A stretch of DNA of 64,000 bases from Panacagrimonas sp052389915 (GCA_052389915.1 JBQTHL010000010.1:1-64000), one strand, 5' to 3'. Positions 1-10,547 are shown, counted from the first letter of the stretch. Numbers and translations are program-made. The notes: generated by a model from the sequence alone, not told the origin.

Positions 1-120
1 GACTACCACAGCGTTCTGGGTCCCTACCTGTCGCGCGTGGCGGATGATAGCGGGGAGACGGGAGACGGGAGACGGGAGACGCAAGGAGTCGCGCCCGATT
101 CCGATGGGCGTGTGCCATGA
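1..120 (+). CDS. metX: MetX C-terminus (homoserine O-acyltransferase), partial
   Basis: Only the last 39 codons lie in the window; the frame is open from base 1 to the TGA at 118-120. MetX acylates homoserine in the first committed step of methionine synthesis. Nothing catalytic is visible, so identity rests on context: metX-metW is a very conserved pair and the stop overlaps the metW start (ATGA). The tail beginning DYHSVLGPYLSRV fits a MetX end. The last 20 or so residues are odd: they are translated from four GGGAGAC heptamers plus following sequence and look like a repeat-derived extension rather than ancestral MetX. Confidence 0.65.
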   Translation, partial: DYHSVLGPYLSRVADDSGETGDGRRETQGVAPDSDGRVP

Positions 121-163
121 GCACGGACGCGCATCGTCTCCCGTCTCCCGTCTCCCGTCTCCC
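53..163. repeat. Heptamer inverted repeat across the metX/metW junction
   Basis: Four tandem GGGAGAC units (53-80) are matched by four tandem GTCTCCC units (136-163). Arms 53-81 and 135-163 are perfectly complementary over 29 bp, with a loop of 53 bases that holds the metX stop and the metW start codon. The left arm is translated as the MetX tail and the right arm as MetW residues 7-16. This looks like a REP-like element that settled at the gene junction and kept both frames open. Confidence 0.9.
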
Positions 164-761
164 GGCCTTACGCCCCGACCTCGCCGTCATCAGCGAATGG
201 ATCGAGCCGGGCAGCCGCATCCTCGACCTCGGCTGCGGCGACGGCGCGTTGCTCGATCACCTGGCCCGTACCCGCAATGTGCGTGGCTATGGCCTAGAGA
301 TCGATCCGGCCAAGTTGACGGCCTGCGTGGCGCGCGGGGTCAACGTGATCCAGGCCGACGTCGATGACGGGCTCAAGGATTTCGGCACCGACTCCTTCGA
401 CTACGTGGTGCTGACGCAAACCCTGCAGGCGCTGATCCGTCCGGACCTCGCGCTCACCGAAATCCTGAGGGTGGGCCGGCGCGCCATCGTCACCTTTCCC
501 AACTTCGGCCACTGGCGCGTGCGCACGCAACTGGCGATGGGCCAGATGCCGCTGACGCCGGCGCTGCCGGACCAGTGGTACGACACGCCCAACATCCACC
601 TGTGCACCGTGCGCGACTTCGACGATCTGTGCGAGCGCCAGCACTGGACCTGCCTCAAGCGCAGCCTGCTCGATCGCGCGCATCGCGACGGCGTGCGCAT
701 CAGACTGTGGCCCAACCTGTTCGCCGAAGTGGCCTTGTACCTGCTGGAAGACGAGAACTGA
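117..761 (+). CDS. metW: Methionine biosynthesis protein MetW
   Basis: A class I SAM-binding fold of 214 residues. Motif I, LDLGCGDG, is near residues 37-44, and the core beginning LRPDLAVISEWI is typical of MetW. MetW works with MetX in homoserine acylation and methionine synthesis; its biochemical role is less settled than MetX's. The start ATG overlaps the metX stop, which implies translational coupling. Between MSTDAH and the conserved core lie about ten residues coded by GTCTCCC heptamers, absent from ordinary MetW. A start downstream of the repeat is not available close to the core, so the extension is probably translated. Confidence 0.92.
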   Translation: MSTDAHRLPSPVSRLPALRPDLAVISEWIEPGSRILDLGCGDGALLDHLARTRNVRGYGLEIDPAKLTACVARGVNVIQADVDDGLKDFGTDSFDYVVLTQTLQALIRPDLALTEILRVGRRAIVTFPNFGHWRVRTQLAMGQMPLTPALPDQWYDTPNIHLCTVRDFDDLCERQHWTCLKRSLLDRAHRDGVRIRLWPNLFAEVALYLLEDEN

Positions 762-849
762 GCGACGGCGTCAGGGTTGCGCCAATGCCGGGAAAGCGGG
801 TGCACCTCTACACGAAAATCGCTCTCGTCGGGACTGGCGCGCCAGCACG

Positions 850-2010
850 TCAGCTCACCCGTTCCAGCAGGGTGGCCACACCCTGGCCCATGCCGATGCA
901 CATCGTGGCCAGGCCGAACTGGGCGTTCTTTTCCTGAAGCACATGCGCAAGCGCACCGGTGATTCGCGCACCCGAGCAGCCCAGCGGATGGCCCAGCGCG
1001 ATGGCGCCGCCCTTGATGTTGATGCGATCCATGCGCTCGGTGAGCTTGAGGTCCTTGATGACCGCCAGCGATTGCGCAGCGAAGGCCTCGTTCAACTCGA
1101 AGTAGTCGATGTTGTTGATGTCGAGCCCGGCCTTCTTCAGCGCCTTGATCGAGGCCGGCACGGGGCCGATGCCCATGATGGCAGGATTGCAGCCGGCAGC
1201 AGCCATGGCGACGATCTTAGCCAGCGGCTTCAGGCCCAGGGCCTTGGCCTTGTCGGCACTCATCACGAGCACGCAGCTTGCGCCGTCCGAGATCGCGGAG
1301 CTGTTGCCGGCGGTGACGGAGCCCTTGGGATTGAACGCGGGCTTGAGCTTGGCGAGGTCCGCGAGATTGGCGTCGCTGCGAACCACTTCGTCGAAGTCCA
1401 CGATGATGGGCGCGCCGTCGGCATCGTGGCCTTCAATGCCCACGATCTGGTTCTTGTACTCGTCGTTGTTGAACGCAGCAGTGGCCTTCTGGTGCGAGGC
1501 CAGCGCGAACTGGTCCTGCTGTTCGCGGTTGATCTGGTGCGTCTGCGTCAGCATTTCGGCGGTCAGGCCCATCATTGCGGAGGCTTTCGCGGTGTTGATG
1601 GACAGCTCCGGTGAGCCGTCGAAACCGTGCGTCATCGGCACGTGGCCCATGTGCTCGACGCCGCCGCAGAGATAGGTGTCGCCGTTGCCGCAACTAATGT
1701 TGGCAGCCGCGATATGGATCGCCGTCATGCTCGATCCGCAGAGGCGATTCACGGTCTGGCCGGGCACGGTGATGGGCAGGCCCGCGAGCAGCAGCGCGTT
1801 GCGGGCGATGTTCATGCCCTGCTCCAGGGTCTGGTTCACGCAGCCCCAGATCACGTCCTCGACGTCGACGGGCTTGAGCGCGGGGTTGCGCTTGAGCACG
1901 GCCTTCATGAGTTCGGCGGACAACACTTCAGCGCGCACGTTGCGGAAGGCGCCTGCACGCGAGCGGCCCATGGCGGTGCGAACGGCATCGACGATCACGA
2001 CGTCAGTCAT
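850..2010 (-). CDS. fadA: Acetyl-CoA C-acyltransferase (3-ketoacyl-CoA thiolase) FadA
   Basis: A thiolase of 386 residues, the usual FadA length, that cleaves 3-ketoacyl-CoA with CoA in the last step of beta-oxidation. The acylated cysteine is Cys91 in NRLCGSS. The second and third active-site blocks are His341 in GGAIALGHPLGCSGAR and Cys371 in CIGMGQG. A GGAG Shine-Dalgarno precedes the ATG. It is the last gene of a minus-strand run from fadB through a membrane-protein gene, so FadB and FadA should form the usual alpha2beta2 trifunctional complex. It converges with metW. Confidence 0.97.
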   Translation of the reverse strand: MTDVVIVDAVRTAMGRSRAGAFRNVRAEVLSAELMKAVLKRNPALKPVDVEDVIWGCVNQTLEQGMNIARNALLLAGLPITVPGQTVNRLCGSSMTAIHIAAANISCGNGDTYLCGGVEHMGHVPMTHGFDGSPELSINTAKASAMMGLTAEMLTQTHQINREQQDQFALASHQKATAAFNNDEYKNQIVGIEGHDADGAPIIVDFDEVVRSDANLADLAKLKPAFNPKGSVTAGNSSAISDGASCVLVMSADKAKALGLKPLAKIVAMAAAGCNPAIMGIGPVPASIKALKKAGLDINNIDYFELNEAFAAQSLAVIKDLKLTERMDRINIKGGAIALGHPLGCSGARITGALAHVLQEKNAQFGLATMCIGMGQGVATLLERVS

Positions 2011-2038
2011 TGGAATCTCCTAACAGCAGCAGATGGTT

Positions 2039-2734
2039 TCAAGAGGGGGTGAGAGCTTGCTGGCGGATGGCCCTGAGCAGCACCGGGGTCATGACCACGA
2101 ACCAGAGGCCGAACGCGGCGAAGGGAGTCCAGAATGCGATGAGGCCGTTCCAGGCAAAGGGGCCGGACTTGAAGAACACGATCAGGCCGCCCGGAATGAA
2201 CAGGACGCCCATCCAGAGGTTGAAGAAGCCGACCCAGCGCGGAAACACGGCCTCCAGGCTCTTGTCGGCGAGCGTCGCAATACCCACCGCGAACACCTGG
2301 ATCATCGGTGCGGGGAAGGTCATCAGGATGAAGAACCAGGCGAGGTCGTTGAGCGCGAGCACGACATCTGAGCTGCGATCGGGGCGGTAAGAGGCCGTCA
2401 CCCACAGCATGACCGGCAGCAGCAGGATGATGACCGCCACGCCTCCACCGATGGCCTGAATCAGCGGCAGCACCGGCGACGAACCCTGCATCCGGTTCAT
2501 CTGCACCGACAGCACCGCGGTCCAGGGAATGATGAAGGCGGTGGAGACCATCGCGATCACCAGACCCAGGCGCATAGCCCCGCCTTGTCGCGCGAAGAAC
2601 TCCGCGATGGTCGCCGCGTCGGCCGCCGGCGAAGGCGGCGGAATCAATCCCGCGAAGGCCCAGGCGCCGACCCCGAGCAGCACCAGGAAGACCCAGCCGG
2701 ACCAGGTGCAGACCATTTGCATCTTGCTGTCCAT
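2039..2734 (-). CDS. Multi-pass membrane protein of unknown function inside the fad operon
   Basis: A 231-residue integral membrane protein with about six hydrophobic segments; the first spans roughly residues 13-31. A GAGGGG ribosome site precedes the ATG. I recognise no catalytic motif. It sits between fadB and fadA with gaps of only about 30 bases on each side, so it is almost certainly cotranscribed with them. In most gammaproteobacteria fadA follows fadB directly, so this insertion is a lineage feature. A role at the membrane in fatty-acid or acyl-CoA entry is possible but only inferred from position. Confidence 0.8.
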   Translation of the reverse strand: MDSKMQMVCTWSGWVFLVLLGVGAWAFAGLIPPPSPAADAATIAEFFARQGGAMRLGLVIAMVSTAFIIPWTAVLSVQMNRMQGSSPVLPLIQAIGGGVAVIILLLPVMLWVTASYRPDRSSDVVLALNDLAWFFILMTFPAPMIQVFAVGIATLADKSLEAVFPRWVGFFNLWMGVLFIPGGLIVFFKSGPFAWNGLIAFWTPFAAFGLWFVVMTPVLLRAIRQQALTPS

Positions 2735-2768
2735 AGAACGCCCCTCGCCTAGCCCGCGGAACGGCTTG

Positions 2769-4922
<2,154 letters not shown>

Positions 4923-5111
4923 GGCGGAACGAGCCCTCCGGGGCAGATTCAATACAGATGTGCGGGAGATCGAGATTCAGACAGCGTCGTGCGCAGACGC
5001 CGTCGGACCCGAGAAAACTTGGGGGGAGCGATCATAGCGGCCGTCGGGAGAGATCGTAAACCGTACTCCCAAGCCTTCAGGCGTAGCCTCACTTAATCGA
5101 AAATCCTTCGT

Positions 5112-5141
5112 TTGACAGGCACTTCCGACGATGTCTATGCT
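5112..5141 (+). promoter_or_regulatory. Sigma-70 promoter of the phasin gene
   Basis: A perfect -35 TTGACA (5112-5117) and a -10 TATGCT (5136-5141) are separated by 18 bases. Transcription would start near 5148, about 30 bases before the phasin ATG. It is one of the best sigma-70 matches in the window and fits an abundant granule protein. Confidence 0.75.
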
Positions 5142-5177
5142 CGAATCGAACCGACTACTCAGCTCAAGGGGAGCGTC

Positions 5178-5885
5178 ATGGCAGCCAAAGAAAAACTCGA
5201 TCAGCTCAAGTCCAACATCGAGCGGCTGAGCCGCGATTCGATCGAGGTGGTCGCCAACGCCAGTCGCATCGTGTTCGAAGGGGTGCAGAAGCTGGCCGAA
5301 CAGGAGTTGAAGGCCCTCAACGACTATTACAAGAACGCGACCGCCAGCCTCAAAAGCGCGGGCAAGCCGAGCGTCGGCGGCTACAAGGACGTGGCGTCGG
5401 AGCAACTCGACCTCTTGCAGGAAACGGTGCAGAAGGTCATCGACCACGCGCGGGATTCGATGTCCATTATCTCGGACACCCGCGCCGAACTGACCAAGCT
5501 GATGAGCCTGGGTCAGTCGCCCAGCGCCAAGGCCCTGAGCAAGGTCACCGCGCCGGCGCAGAAAGCCATGGAAGAAGTGAAGAAAGTCGCGGCCAAGGCA
5601 CAGAAGAGTGCCGCCAAGACGGCCAAGAGCATGAAGAAGTCCTTCGAAAAGGAGTTGGCCTCGGTCGAGAAGAAGGGCAAGGCCGCGGTGAAGAAAGGCG
5701 AGGCCAAGGCGCGAAAAATCACCAAGATCGTGAAGACCGAGATCGGTTCGGTGCTCGACATCGTGGCGCCTCCGGTCGCGGCGAAGAAGGTCGTCACGGC
5801 GCGTCCGTCGGCCGAATCCCGCGCCATTCGTGCGACCAGCAAGGCCAAGAAGAAGCCTGCGCCCAAGAGCGATCCGGCAAGCTGA
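5178..5885 (+). CDS. Phasin family protein (polyhydroxyalkanoate granule-associated)
   Basis: A protein of 235 residues. The N-terminal part, residues 1-115, is amphipathic helix rich in Leu, Glu and Lys, with the phasin-like stretch NASRIVFEGVQKLAEQEL; phasins coat polyester storage granules. The second half is extremely Lys/Ala-rich, with repeats such as KKVAAKAQKSAAK, resembling the histone-H1-like tails of PhaF-type phasins that bind DNA. The ATG at 5178 has AAGGGGAG eight bases upstream; a longer reading from a TTG at 5112 would overlap the promoter and is rejected. A hairpin follows the stop. The divergent fad operon suggests coordinated lipid breakdown and storage. Confidence 0.85.
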   Translation: MAAKEKLDQLKSNIERLSRDSIEVVANASRIVFEGVQKLAEQELKALNDYYKNATASLKSAGKPSVGGYKDVASEQLDLLQETVQKVIDHARDSMSIISDTRAELTKLMSLGQSPSAKALSKVTAPAQKAMEEVKKVAAKAQKSAAKTAKSMKKSFEKELASVEKKGKAAVKKGEAKARKITKIVKTEIGSVLDIVAPPVAAKKVVTARPSAESRAIRATSKAKKKPAPKSDPAS

Positions 5886-5910
5886 TAGTCGATAGCTACC
5901 GCTTCTCCAA

Positions 5911-5938
5911 CCGCCGGCCCAAGGCCGGCGGTTTCGTT
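5911..5938 (+). terminator. Hairpin terminator after the phasin gene
   Basis: A 9-bp G+C stem (5911-5919 with 5923-5931), a three-base loop and a T-rich tail TTTCGTTT, 25 bases after the phasin stop. It has the form of a Rho-independent terminator. Confidence 0.75.
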
Positions 5939-5955
5939 TAGGAAGCCCGCACCGG

Positions 5956-6900
5956 ATGTCCGCCGCCGATACCACGCTTTCCATCAACCTCAGCACCGAG
6001 GCTTGTCGCCTGCTGGCCGACGCCAGTCGTGTGCGCCTGCTGTTGTTGCTCGAAGCCCACGGTTTGTCGGCCGCCGAACTGACCGAAATCACGGGTCTGG
6101 CGCAGAGCCGCGTCTCCACGCACCTGATGCGACTCAAGCGCGCCGGCCTGGTTTCTGACGAGCGTACCAACGGCGCCGCGCTTTACTCCGTTTCGGCCGC
6201 AGCGGTGGCCCCCGCCGGCGCCATCTGGAACCTGTTGCGTCCGCGCGTGGACGACCCGCAAGCCCGACTCGACCGCGAACGCGCCGACGAACTGGTGCGC
6301 CGTCGACAGCAGGGACAGACCTGGGCCGAATCGGTGGCCGGACGAATGGAGCTGCATTACTCGCCGGGCCGAAGCTGGGAGGCCACGGCGCGGGCGCTCA
6401 TGACCCTGCTCAGCCTGGGCGATGCGCTGGACCTGGCCTCCGGAGACGGCGTGTTCGCCGAGCTGATCGCCCCGCACGCGCGCAGCGTGACCTGCGTGGA
6501 CGTGAGCCCGGCCGTGATCGGCGCCGCCAGAAAACGCCTCGCGAACTTTGCCAACGTGGCCTTCCACGAAGGCGACATGCACGCCCTGCCCTTCGCCGAC
6601 GCCAGCTTCGATCACGTGTTTGCGATGCACGCCCTGAGCTACAGCGCCGAGCCCTCGCGTCTGCTGGTGGAAGCGGCGCGTCTGCTGCGCCCGGGCGGGC
6701 GGCTGGTGGTAGCGGTGCTGCGCCGCCATCAGCACGAGGAGACGCAACGCGCCTACGACCACGCCAATCTCGGACTGGAAGTCGAGGATTTGCGCGGCCT
6801 GTTCGCAACCGTGGGGCTGCACGTCCTGGAGTGCCGCGTGACCTCGCGCGAGGTGAGGCCGCCGTATTTCGAGGTGATCAGCGCGCTGGCGCAGCGCTGA
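5956..6900 (+). CDS. ArsR-type regulator fused to a SAM-dependent methyltransferase
   Basis: Residues 1-95 form a winged helix like ArsR/SmtB proteins (LLADASRVRLLLLLEAHG, then the recognition region GLAQSRVSTHLMRLKRAGLV). No metal-binding cysteine pair is visible in it. Residues about 140-310 are a class I methyltransferase with motif I LDLASGDGVF and a later LLRPGGRLVVAV strand. Fusions of this type are known in gammaproteobacteria, often near methionine/SAM-cycle genes, and are thought to sense or use SAM; that link is inference here, as neighbours are the phasin gene and dnaQ. It is convergent with dnaQ. Confidence 0.88.
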   Translation: MSAADTTLSINLSTEACRLLADASRVRLLLLLEAHGLSAAELTEITGLAQSRVSTHLMRLKRAGLVSDERTNGAALYSVSAAAVAPAGAIWNLLRPRVDDPQARLDRERADELVRRRQQGQTWAESVAGRMELHYSPGRSWEATARALMTLLSLGDALDLASGDGVFAELIAPHARSVTCVDVSPAVIGAARKRLANFANVAFHEGDMHALPFADASFDHVFAMHALSYSAEPSRLLVEAARLLRPGGRLVVAVLRRHQHEETQRAYDHANLGLEVEDLRGLFATVGLHVLECRVTSREVRPPYFEVISALAQR

Positions 6901-6903
6901 GGC

Positions 6904-7620
6904 TCACGGCGCGGAAAGCTCGTCGGCCCACACCAGCTTGCCTTTCTTCGCAATGCTTTTCAGGCGGTCTAGATGGACCGCACATTCGGCGTCATCGGCG
7001 CGCACCACGAGCAGCGGCTGGCTCTGCACGCCGAGACGCTGCGCCCAGGAGTGGCCCATTCCCACCGTCGACGCGATGGCCTGTGAATCGAGCGAGAGCG
7101 CCGATTGCCCGCCCGTCATCGCGAGGTAAACGTCGGCCAGCAAGCGGGCGTCGAGCAGGGCGCCGTGCAGATCGCGTCCCGAGTTGTCGACGCTGTAGCG
7201 GCGGCACAACGCGTCCAGACCGACCTTCTGCCCGGGGTGCAGCTTGCGCGCCATCTGCAAAGTGTCGGTGATGGTGCCGGCCAGACTCAGCAGCTTGCCG
7301 ATACCGCAGCGCGTAAATTCCCTGTCGAGGAAACCCACGTCGAAAGGCGCGTTGTGAATGATCAGCTCGTCGCCGGCGAACCAGTCCCACAGATCCTGCG
7401 CGACCTGTGCGAACGTGGGCTTGTCAGAGAGAAATGCATCGCTGATGCCGTGAACCTGGAACGCGCCCTCGTCCACCAGTCGCTGCGGATTGATGTACCG
7501 GTGGAAGTGGTTGCCGGTCGGCCGGCGATTGACCAGCTCGATGCACCCGATCTCGATGATGCGATGTCCCTGCTCGACCGAGAGGCCGGTGGTTTCGGTG
7601 TCGAGAACGAGTTGGCGCAT
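6904..7620 (-). CDS. dnaQ: DNA polymerase III epsilon subunit (3'-5' proofreading exonuclease)
   Basis: A DEDDh exonuclease of 238 residues. ExoI is LDTETTG with Asp7 and Glu9, ExoII is HNAPFDVGFLDREF with Asp94, and ExoIII is HGALLDARLLADVY, supplying the catalytic His and last Asp. It proofreads behind the DnaE polymerase. The C-terminal tail, which binds DnaE in the family, is present. It lies just after rnhA on the same strand, with about 50 bases between, matching the rnhA/dnaQ neighbourhood of enterobacteria (there divergent, here co-directional). Confidence 0.97.
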   Translation of the reverse strand: MRQLVLDTETTGLSVEQGHRIIEIGCIELVNRRPTGNHFHRYINPQRLVDEGAFQVHGISDAFLSDKPTFAQVAQDLWDWFAGDELIIHNAPFDVGFLDREFTRCGIGKLLSLAGTITDTLQMARKLHPGQKVGLDALCRRYSVDNSGRDLHGALLDARLLADVYLAMTGGQSALSLDSQAIASTVGMGHSWAQRLGVQSQPLLVVRADDAECAVHLDRLKSIAKKGKLVWADELSAP

Positions 7621-7672
7621 GGGTCGGGAGAAAGGAAATAAGAAAGATCAGGTGAAGGCGCGTTGGCAGGCT

Positions 7673-8107
7673 TCAAGCCAAGGTCGCGATGCCTTCATTG
7701 GCAAGCTGATCCGCCGCTTCGTTACCCGGATCGCCAGCGTGCCCTTTGACCCAGCGCCACTGGACTTCGTGACGGCTGCGCGCCGTGTCGAGCCGCTGCC
7801 ACAGGTCGATGTTCTTCACCGGCTTGCCCGCCGCGGTCTTCCAGTTCTTGCGCTTCCAGCCGGGCATCCACTCGGTGATGCCCTGCATGACATAGGTTGA
7901 GTCGGTGAACACGGTGATGCGGCAAGGCTCGCGCAGCGACTCTAGGGTCTGGATCGCGGCCATCATTTCCATGCGGTTGTTGGTGGTGTTGGCTTCGCCG
8001 CCGCACAGACGCTTCTCGTGCTCGTTCCAGCGCAGCAGCGCGCCCCATCCACCGGGACCGGGATTGCCCTTGCAGGCACCGTCGGTGTACGCCACCACGT
8101 CTTTCAC
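7673..8107 (-). CDS. rnhA: Ribonuclease HI
   Basis: A 144-residue RNase HI that cuts RNA in RNA-DNA hybrids. The acidic active site is visible: Asp9 in YTDGACKGNPGPGG, Glu47 in NNRMEMMAA, Asp69 in VFTDSTYV, and the late His/Asp pair in WVKGHAGDPGNEAAD. The start is GTG at 8105-8107, and the stop of the upstream methyltransferase gene overlaps it (GTGA), so the two are coupled. Confidence 0.97.
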   Translation of the reverse strand: MKDVVAYTDGACKGNPGPGGWGALLRWNEHEKRLCGGEANTTNNRMEMMAAIQTLESLREPCRITVFTDSTYVMQGITEWMPGWKRKNWKTAAGKPVKNIDLWQRLDTARSRHEVQWRWVKGHAGDPGNEAADQLANEGIATLA

Positions 8108-8901
8108 GAAGCGGGCGTGACCGGTGAGGACTCGTCCTGCCGACCCGCGTCCGCCGCTTCACGGCGTGCGGCCGGCGCGGTCAGGCCCGTCAGCGCGCGA
8201 ACCTGCGCGCGCGCCACGCGACCGACGAAATTCATCGGGATGACGCGCTTGCGCGCTGACAGCACGTAAGCCTCCGAGACCGGCGCGACCAGTGCGGAAA
8301 GACTCCAGGCCTCGCCGTCCGAGCGCGGCGCATTCCAGGGAAAGCCGACGCTGAAACGCCGCACTTCCATCAACTCGAGATCGAGCAGTTCGAGCCAGTC
8401 GCTGATGCGCCCCACGCTGTAGAACCGACTGCCGTGCGGGAACGCGCGGTAGCGCAGTCCCAGACGCTGGCGCGAACCCCAGACGCCCCAGGGGTTGAAA
8501 CCCAGAATGAACAGGCGCCCGCGATCGGTGAGGATGCGATTGACCTCGCGCAGAAGGTTGTGCGGCGAGCGCGTAAATTCGAGCGTATGCGGCAAAACCA
8601 CTGCGTCGATGGTGCGGGTGGCGATGGGCAGGCGTTCGATTTCGGTCAGGGCTGAGGCGCCGAGATCCGGTACGGTGCCGAGCACCGCGCGATGCAGGGT
8701 TTCAGCGCGTTCGAGCAACTGGTCGCCCTGTCCCCAGGAACCGATCTGCAGCACGTGCCGGCCGAAGATGTCCGGCAGCAGCCTGCCGAGCTCGCGGCTT
8801 TCGCTCTGGATCAGACTGCGCCCACGCGGCGAGCGCAGCCACAGTTCAAGTTCGTAGCGCGACAAGGGTATGCCGCCCGAAGGTGGACGCCAGTTGCTCA
8901 T
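8104..8901 (-). CDS. SAM-dependent methyltransferase, YafS-like
   Basis: A 265-residue methyltransferase-type protein. The fold is suggested by HVLQIGSWGQGD where motif I would be, DAVVLPHTLEFTRSPHNLLREVNRILTDRGRLFILGFNPWGVW, here cited in parts as LPHTLEF and GRLFILGFNPWG, typical of YafS-like proteins. The substrate is unknown. Position supports it: yafS lies between rnhA and gloB in E. coli, exactly as here. It is divergent from gloB across 88 bases and its stop overlaps the rnhA start. Confidence 0.85.
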   Translation of the reverse strand: MSNWRPPSGGIPLSRYELELWLRSPRGRSLIQSESRELGRLLPDIFGRHVLQIGSWGQGDQLLERAETLHRAVLGTVPDLGASALTEIERLPIATRTIDAVVLPHTLEFTRSPHNLLREVNRILTDRGRLFILGFNPWGVWGSRQRLGLRYRAFPHGSRFYSVGRISDWLELLDLELMEVRRFSVGFPWNAPRSDGEAWSLSALVAPVSEAYVLSARKRVIPMNFVGRVARAQVRALTGLTAPAARREAADAGRQDESSPVTPAS

Positions 8902-8989
8902 CGATTTTCTGCCGACGCTTGCATGACCGGATTCTACCCGCGGACCGTTATCATGGGTGTCCCCCGACTCGAATCATTGGAAGGACACC

Positions 8990-9805
8990 ATGTCGACCCT
9001 GTCGCCGATCGAGCTGATCCCCATTCCCGCGTTTGCGGACAATTATCTGTGGCTGCTGGTTCGTGGCACCGATGCCGTCGTGGTCGATCCAGGCGATGCG
9101 GCTCCGGTCGAAGCAACTCTCGCGCAGCGTGGACTGAACCTGGTCGCCATCCTCGTCACGCACCATCACCCCGACCATATCGGCGGTCTGGCTCAACTGC
9201 TCGCTCAGCGCTCCATTCCGGTCTACGGCCCGCGGCGCGAGAACGCGACCATCCGGCATCTGACCGAACAACTCGACGACGGCGACCACGTGGAGGTGCT
9301 GGGTCAGCGCTTCGAAGTCATCGACGTGCCCGGCCACACCAGCGGTCACATCGCCTACTTCTGCGCCGCCACGGACTTGCAGTCGCCGCTGCTGCTGTGC
9401 GGGGACACTTTGTTCTCCGGTGGCTGCGGCCGCTTGTTCGAGGGCACTGCGGCGCAGATGCATCGCTCGCTGTCGCGGCTCGCCGCCCTGCCGGGCGCAA
9501 CACAGTTGTTTTGCACACACGAATACACCACTTCCAATCTGCTGTTTGCCAAAACGGTGGAGCCCGACAATATGGCCCTGTCCGAGTATTTGCAGCGCGT
9601 GCGCGAGTTGCGTTCCGCAAACACGCCGACTTTGCCGTCGAGCATCGATCTCGAATTGAGGATCAATCCTTTTCTTCGCGCCGACCAACCCGGCGTGCGC
9701 ACCGCGGCGGTGACTCACGCGGGCCATGAATTGGCCGACGACGTGGAAGTATTCGCCGTCCTGCGCGCCTGGAAGGACGGCTTCCGACCCGCGCCGGGCC
9801 TTTGA
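8990..9805 (+). CDS. gloB: Hydroxyacylglutathione hydrolase (glyoxalase II)
   Basis: A metallo-beta-lactamase-fold thioesterase of 271 residues that hydrolyses S-lactoylglutathione, the second glyoxalase step. The metal-binding motif is THHHPDHIGG; further ligands are in VPGHTSGH, CGDTLFSGGCGR and CTHEYT. The ATG at 8990 is preceded by GGAAGGA and gives the normal N-terminus (IPIPAFADNYLWLL); an in-frame GTG eleven codons earlier is less likely. A lineage-typical C-terminal glyoxalase II domain follows residue 170. Confidence 0.96.
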   Translation: MSTLSPIELIPIPAFADNYLWLLVRGTDAVVVDPGDAAPVEATLAQRGLNLVAILVTHHHPDHIGGLAQLLAQRSIPVYGPRRENATIRHLTEQLDDGDHVEVLGQRFEVIDVPGHTSGHIAYFCAATDLQSPLLLCGDTLFSGGCGRLFEGTAAQMHRSLSRLAALPGATQLFCTHEYTTSNLLFAKTVEPDNMALSEYLQRVRELRSANTPTLPSSIDLELRINPFLRADQPGVRTAAVTHAGHELADDVEVFAVLRAWKDGFRPAPGL

Positions 9806-9965
9806 GCGAACGATGGCGGCGGCCCTTCGCCCGAGGCTGCAAGAACGTTTGCACCCACCGGTTGTCGGACCGGAACAGCCGTGCTTCCGAACCCGCGGCC
9901 AGCATCATCTGCGGCGGAATTCATTTGTTAAACTCGCGCGCCTTCAACGCTTCGCCCTCTCTCTG

Positions 9966-10547
9966 ATGCCCTTTTTCGGCGGCCGTCCGGCCCTTAAAGC
10001 GACCTGTATCTACGCCCTGCTGGCGGCCCTCGCAGGGAGTGCGCACGCGCTCGAACCGGGCAATCCCGAGGACAATGGCCTCGATCTGGATCAGGCCGTT
10101 CAGTCTCTCAAGGACGAAATGGTTCTGTTCAACCGCGATGCGCAGATTGCGGAGAACGCGTTTCTGTTTCCGCCGCAAACGCGACTGTCGCTGTACCTGA
10201 GCAATCGTATTCCCGAGCTGCTGCTCGAGAAAATCACCGTCACCATCGACGACACCAGCCCCGTGGTTTACGAGTACAGCGAAATCGACGCGCACGCGCT
10301 GCTCGACCCGCGGGCGTTGCAGCCGCTGGTACAGATCAATATCGCTCGGGGCGCGCATCGCGTCCGCGCGGACTTCGTCGGTCGGTATGCGGAAGCCAAG
10401 GAAGGCGCTGCGCCTGTGGTCGGGCGTTACGAGGGCGTGATCGACAAGGGTGTCGAACCCGCCGAGATCGAGCTGCGGATCACGCGCGCCGCGCGCAGGT
10501 CCTCGCCCGCGATCAAGCTCAAGGAGTGGAGGGTGGCGGAAGAATGA
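9966..10547 (+). CDS. Exported protein of unknown function, first gene of the Tol/Exb-TPR operon
   Basis: A protein of 193 residues with a signal peptide (KATCIYALLAALAGSAHA, cleaved near residue 29). The mature part has a predicted beta-rich domain with ITVTIDDTSPVVYEY and INIARGAHRVRADFVG, which reads like a small immunoglobulin-like or carrier domain. I recognise no named family. I chose the ATG at 9966 because it places the signal peptide at the N-terminus; an ATG at 9813 would bury it. Its stop overlaps the next start (ATGA). It should act in the periplasm with the TPR proteins downstream. Confidence 0.75.
   Translation: MPFFGGRPALKATCIYALLAALAGSAHALEPGNPEDNGLDLDQAVQSLKDEMVLFNRDAQIAENAFLFPPQTRLSLYLSNRIPELLLEKITVTIDDTSPVVYEYSEIDAHALLDPRALQPLVQINIARGAHRVRADFVGRYAEAKEGAAPVVGRYEGVIDKGVEPAEIELRITRAARRSSPAIKLKEWRVAEE

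Noticed and set aside
53..163. CRISPR array
   Set aside because: Heptamer units are contiguous without spacers and form one palindrome.
4977..6170. A 397-codon minus-strand frame across the phasin gene
   Set aside because: It lies opposite the phasin and methyltransferase genes, covers the phasin promoter and terminator, and has shadow composition.
8919..8954. TTGCAT...TATCAT as the gloB promoter
   Set aside because: The spacer is 24 bases, too long for sigma-70.
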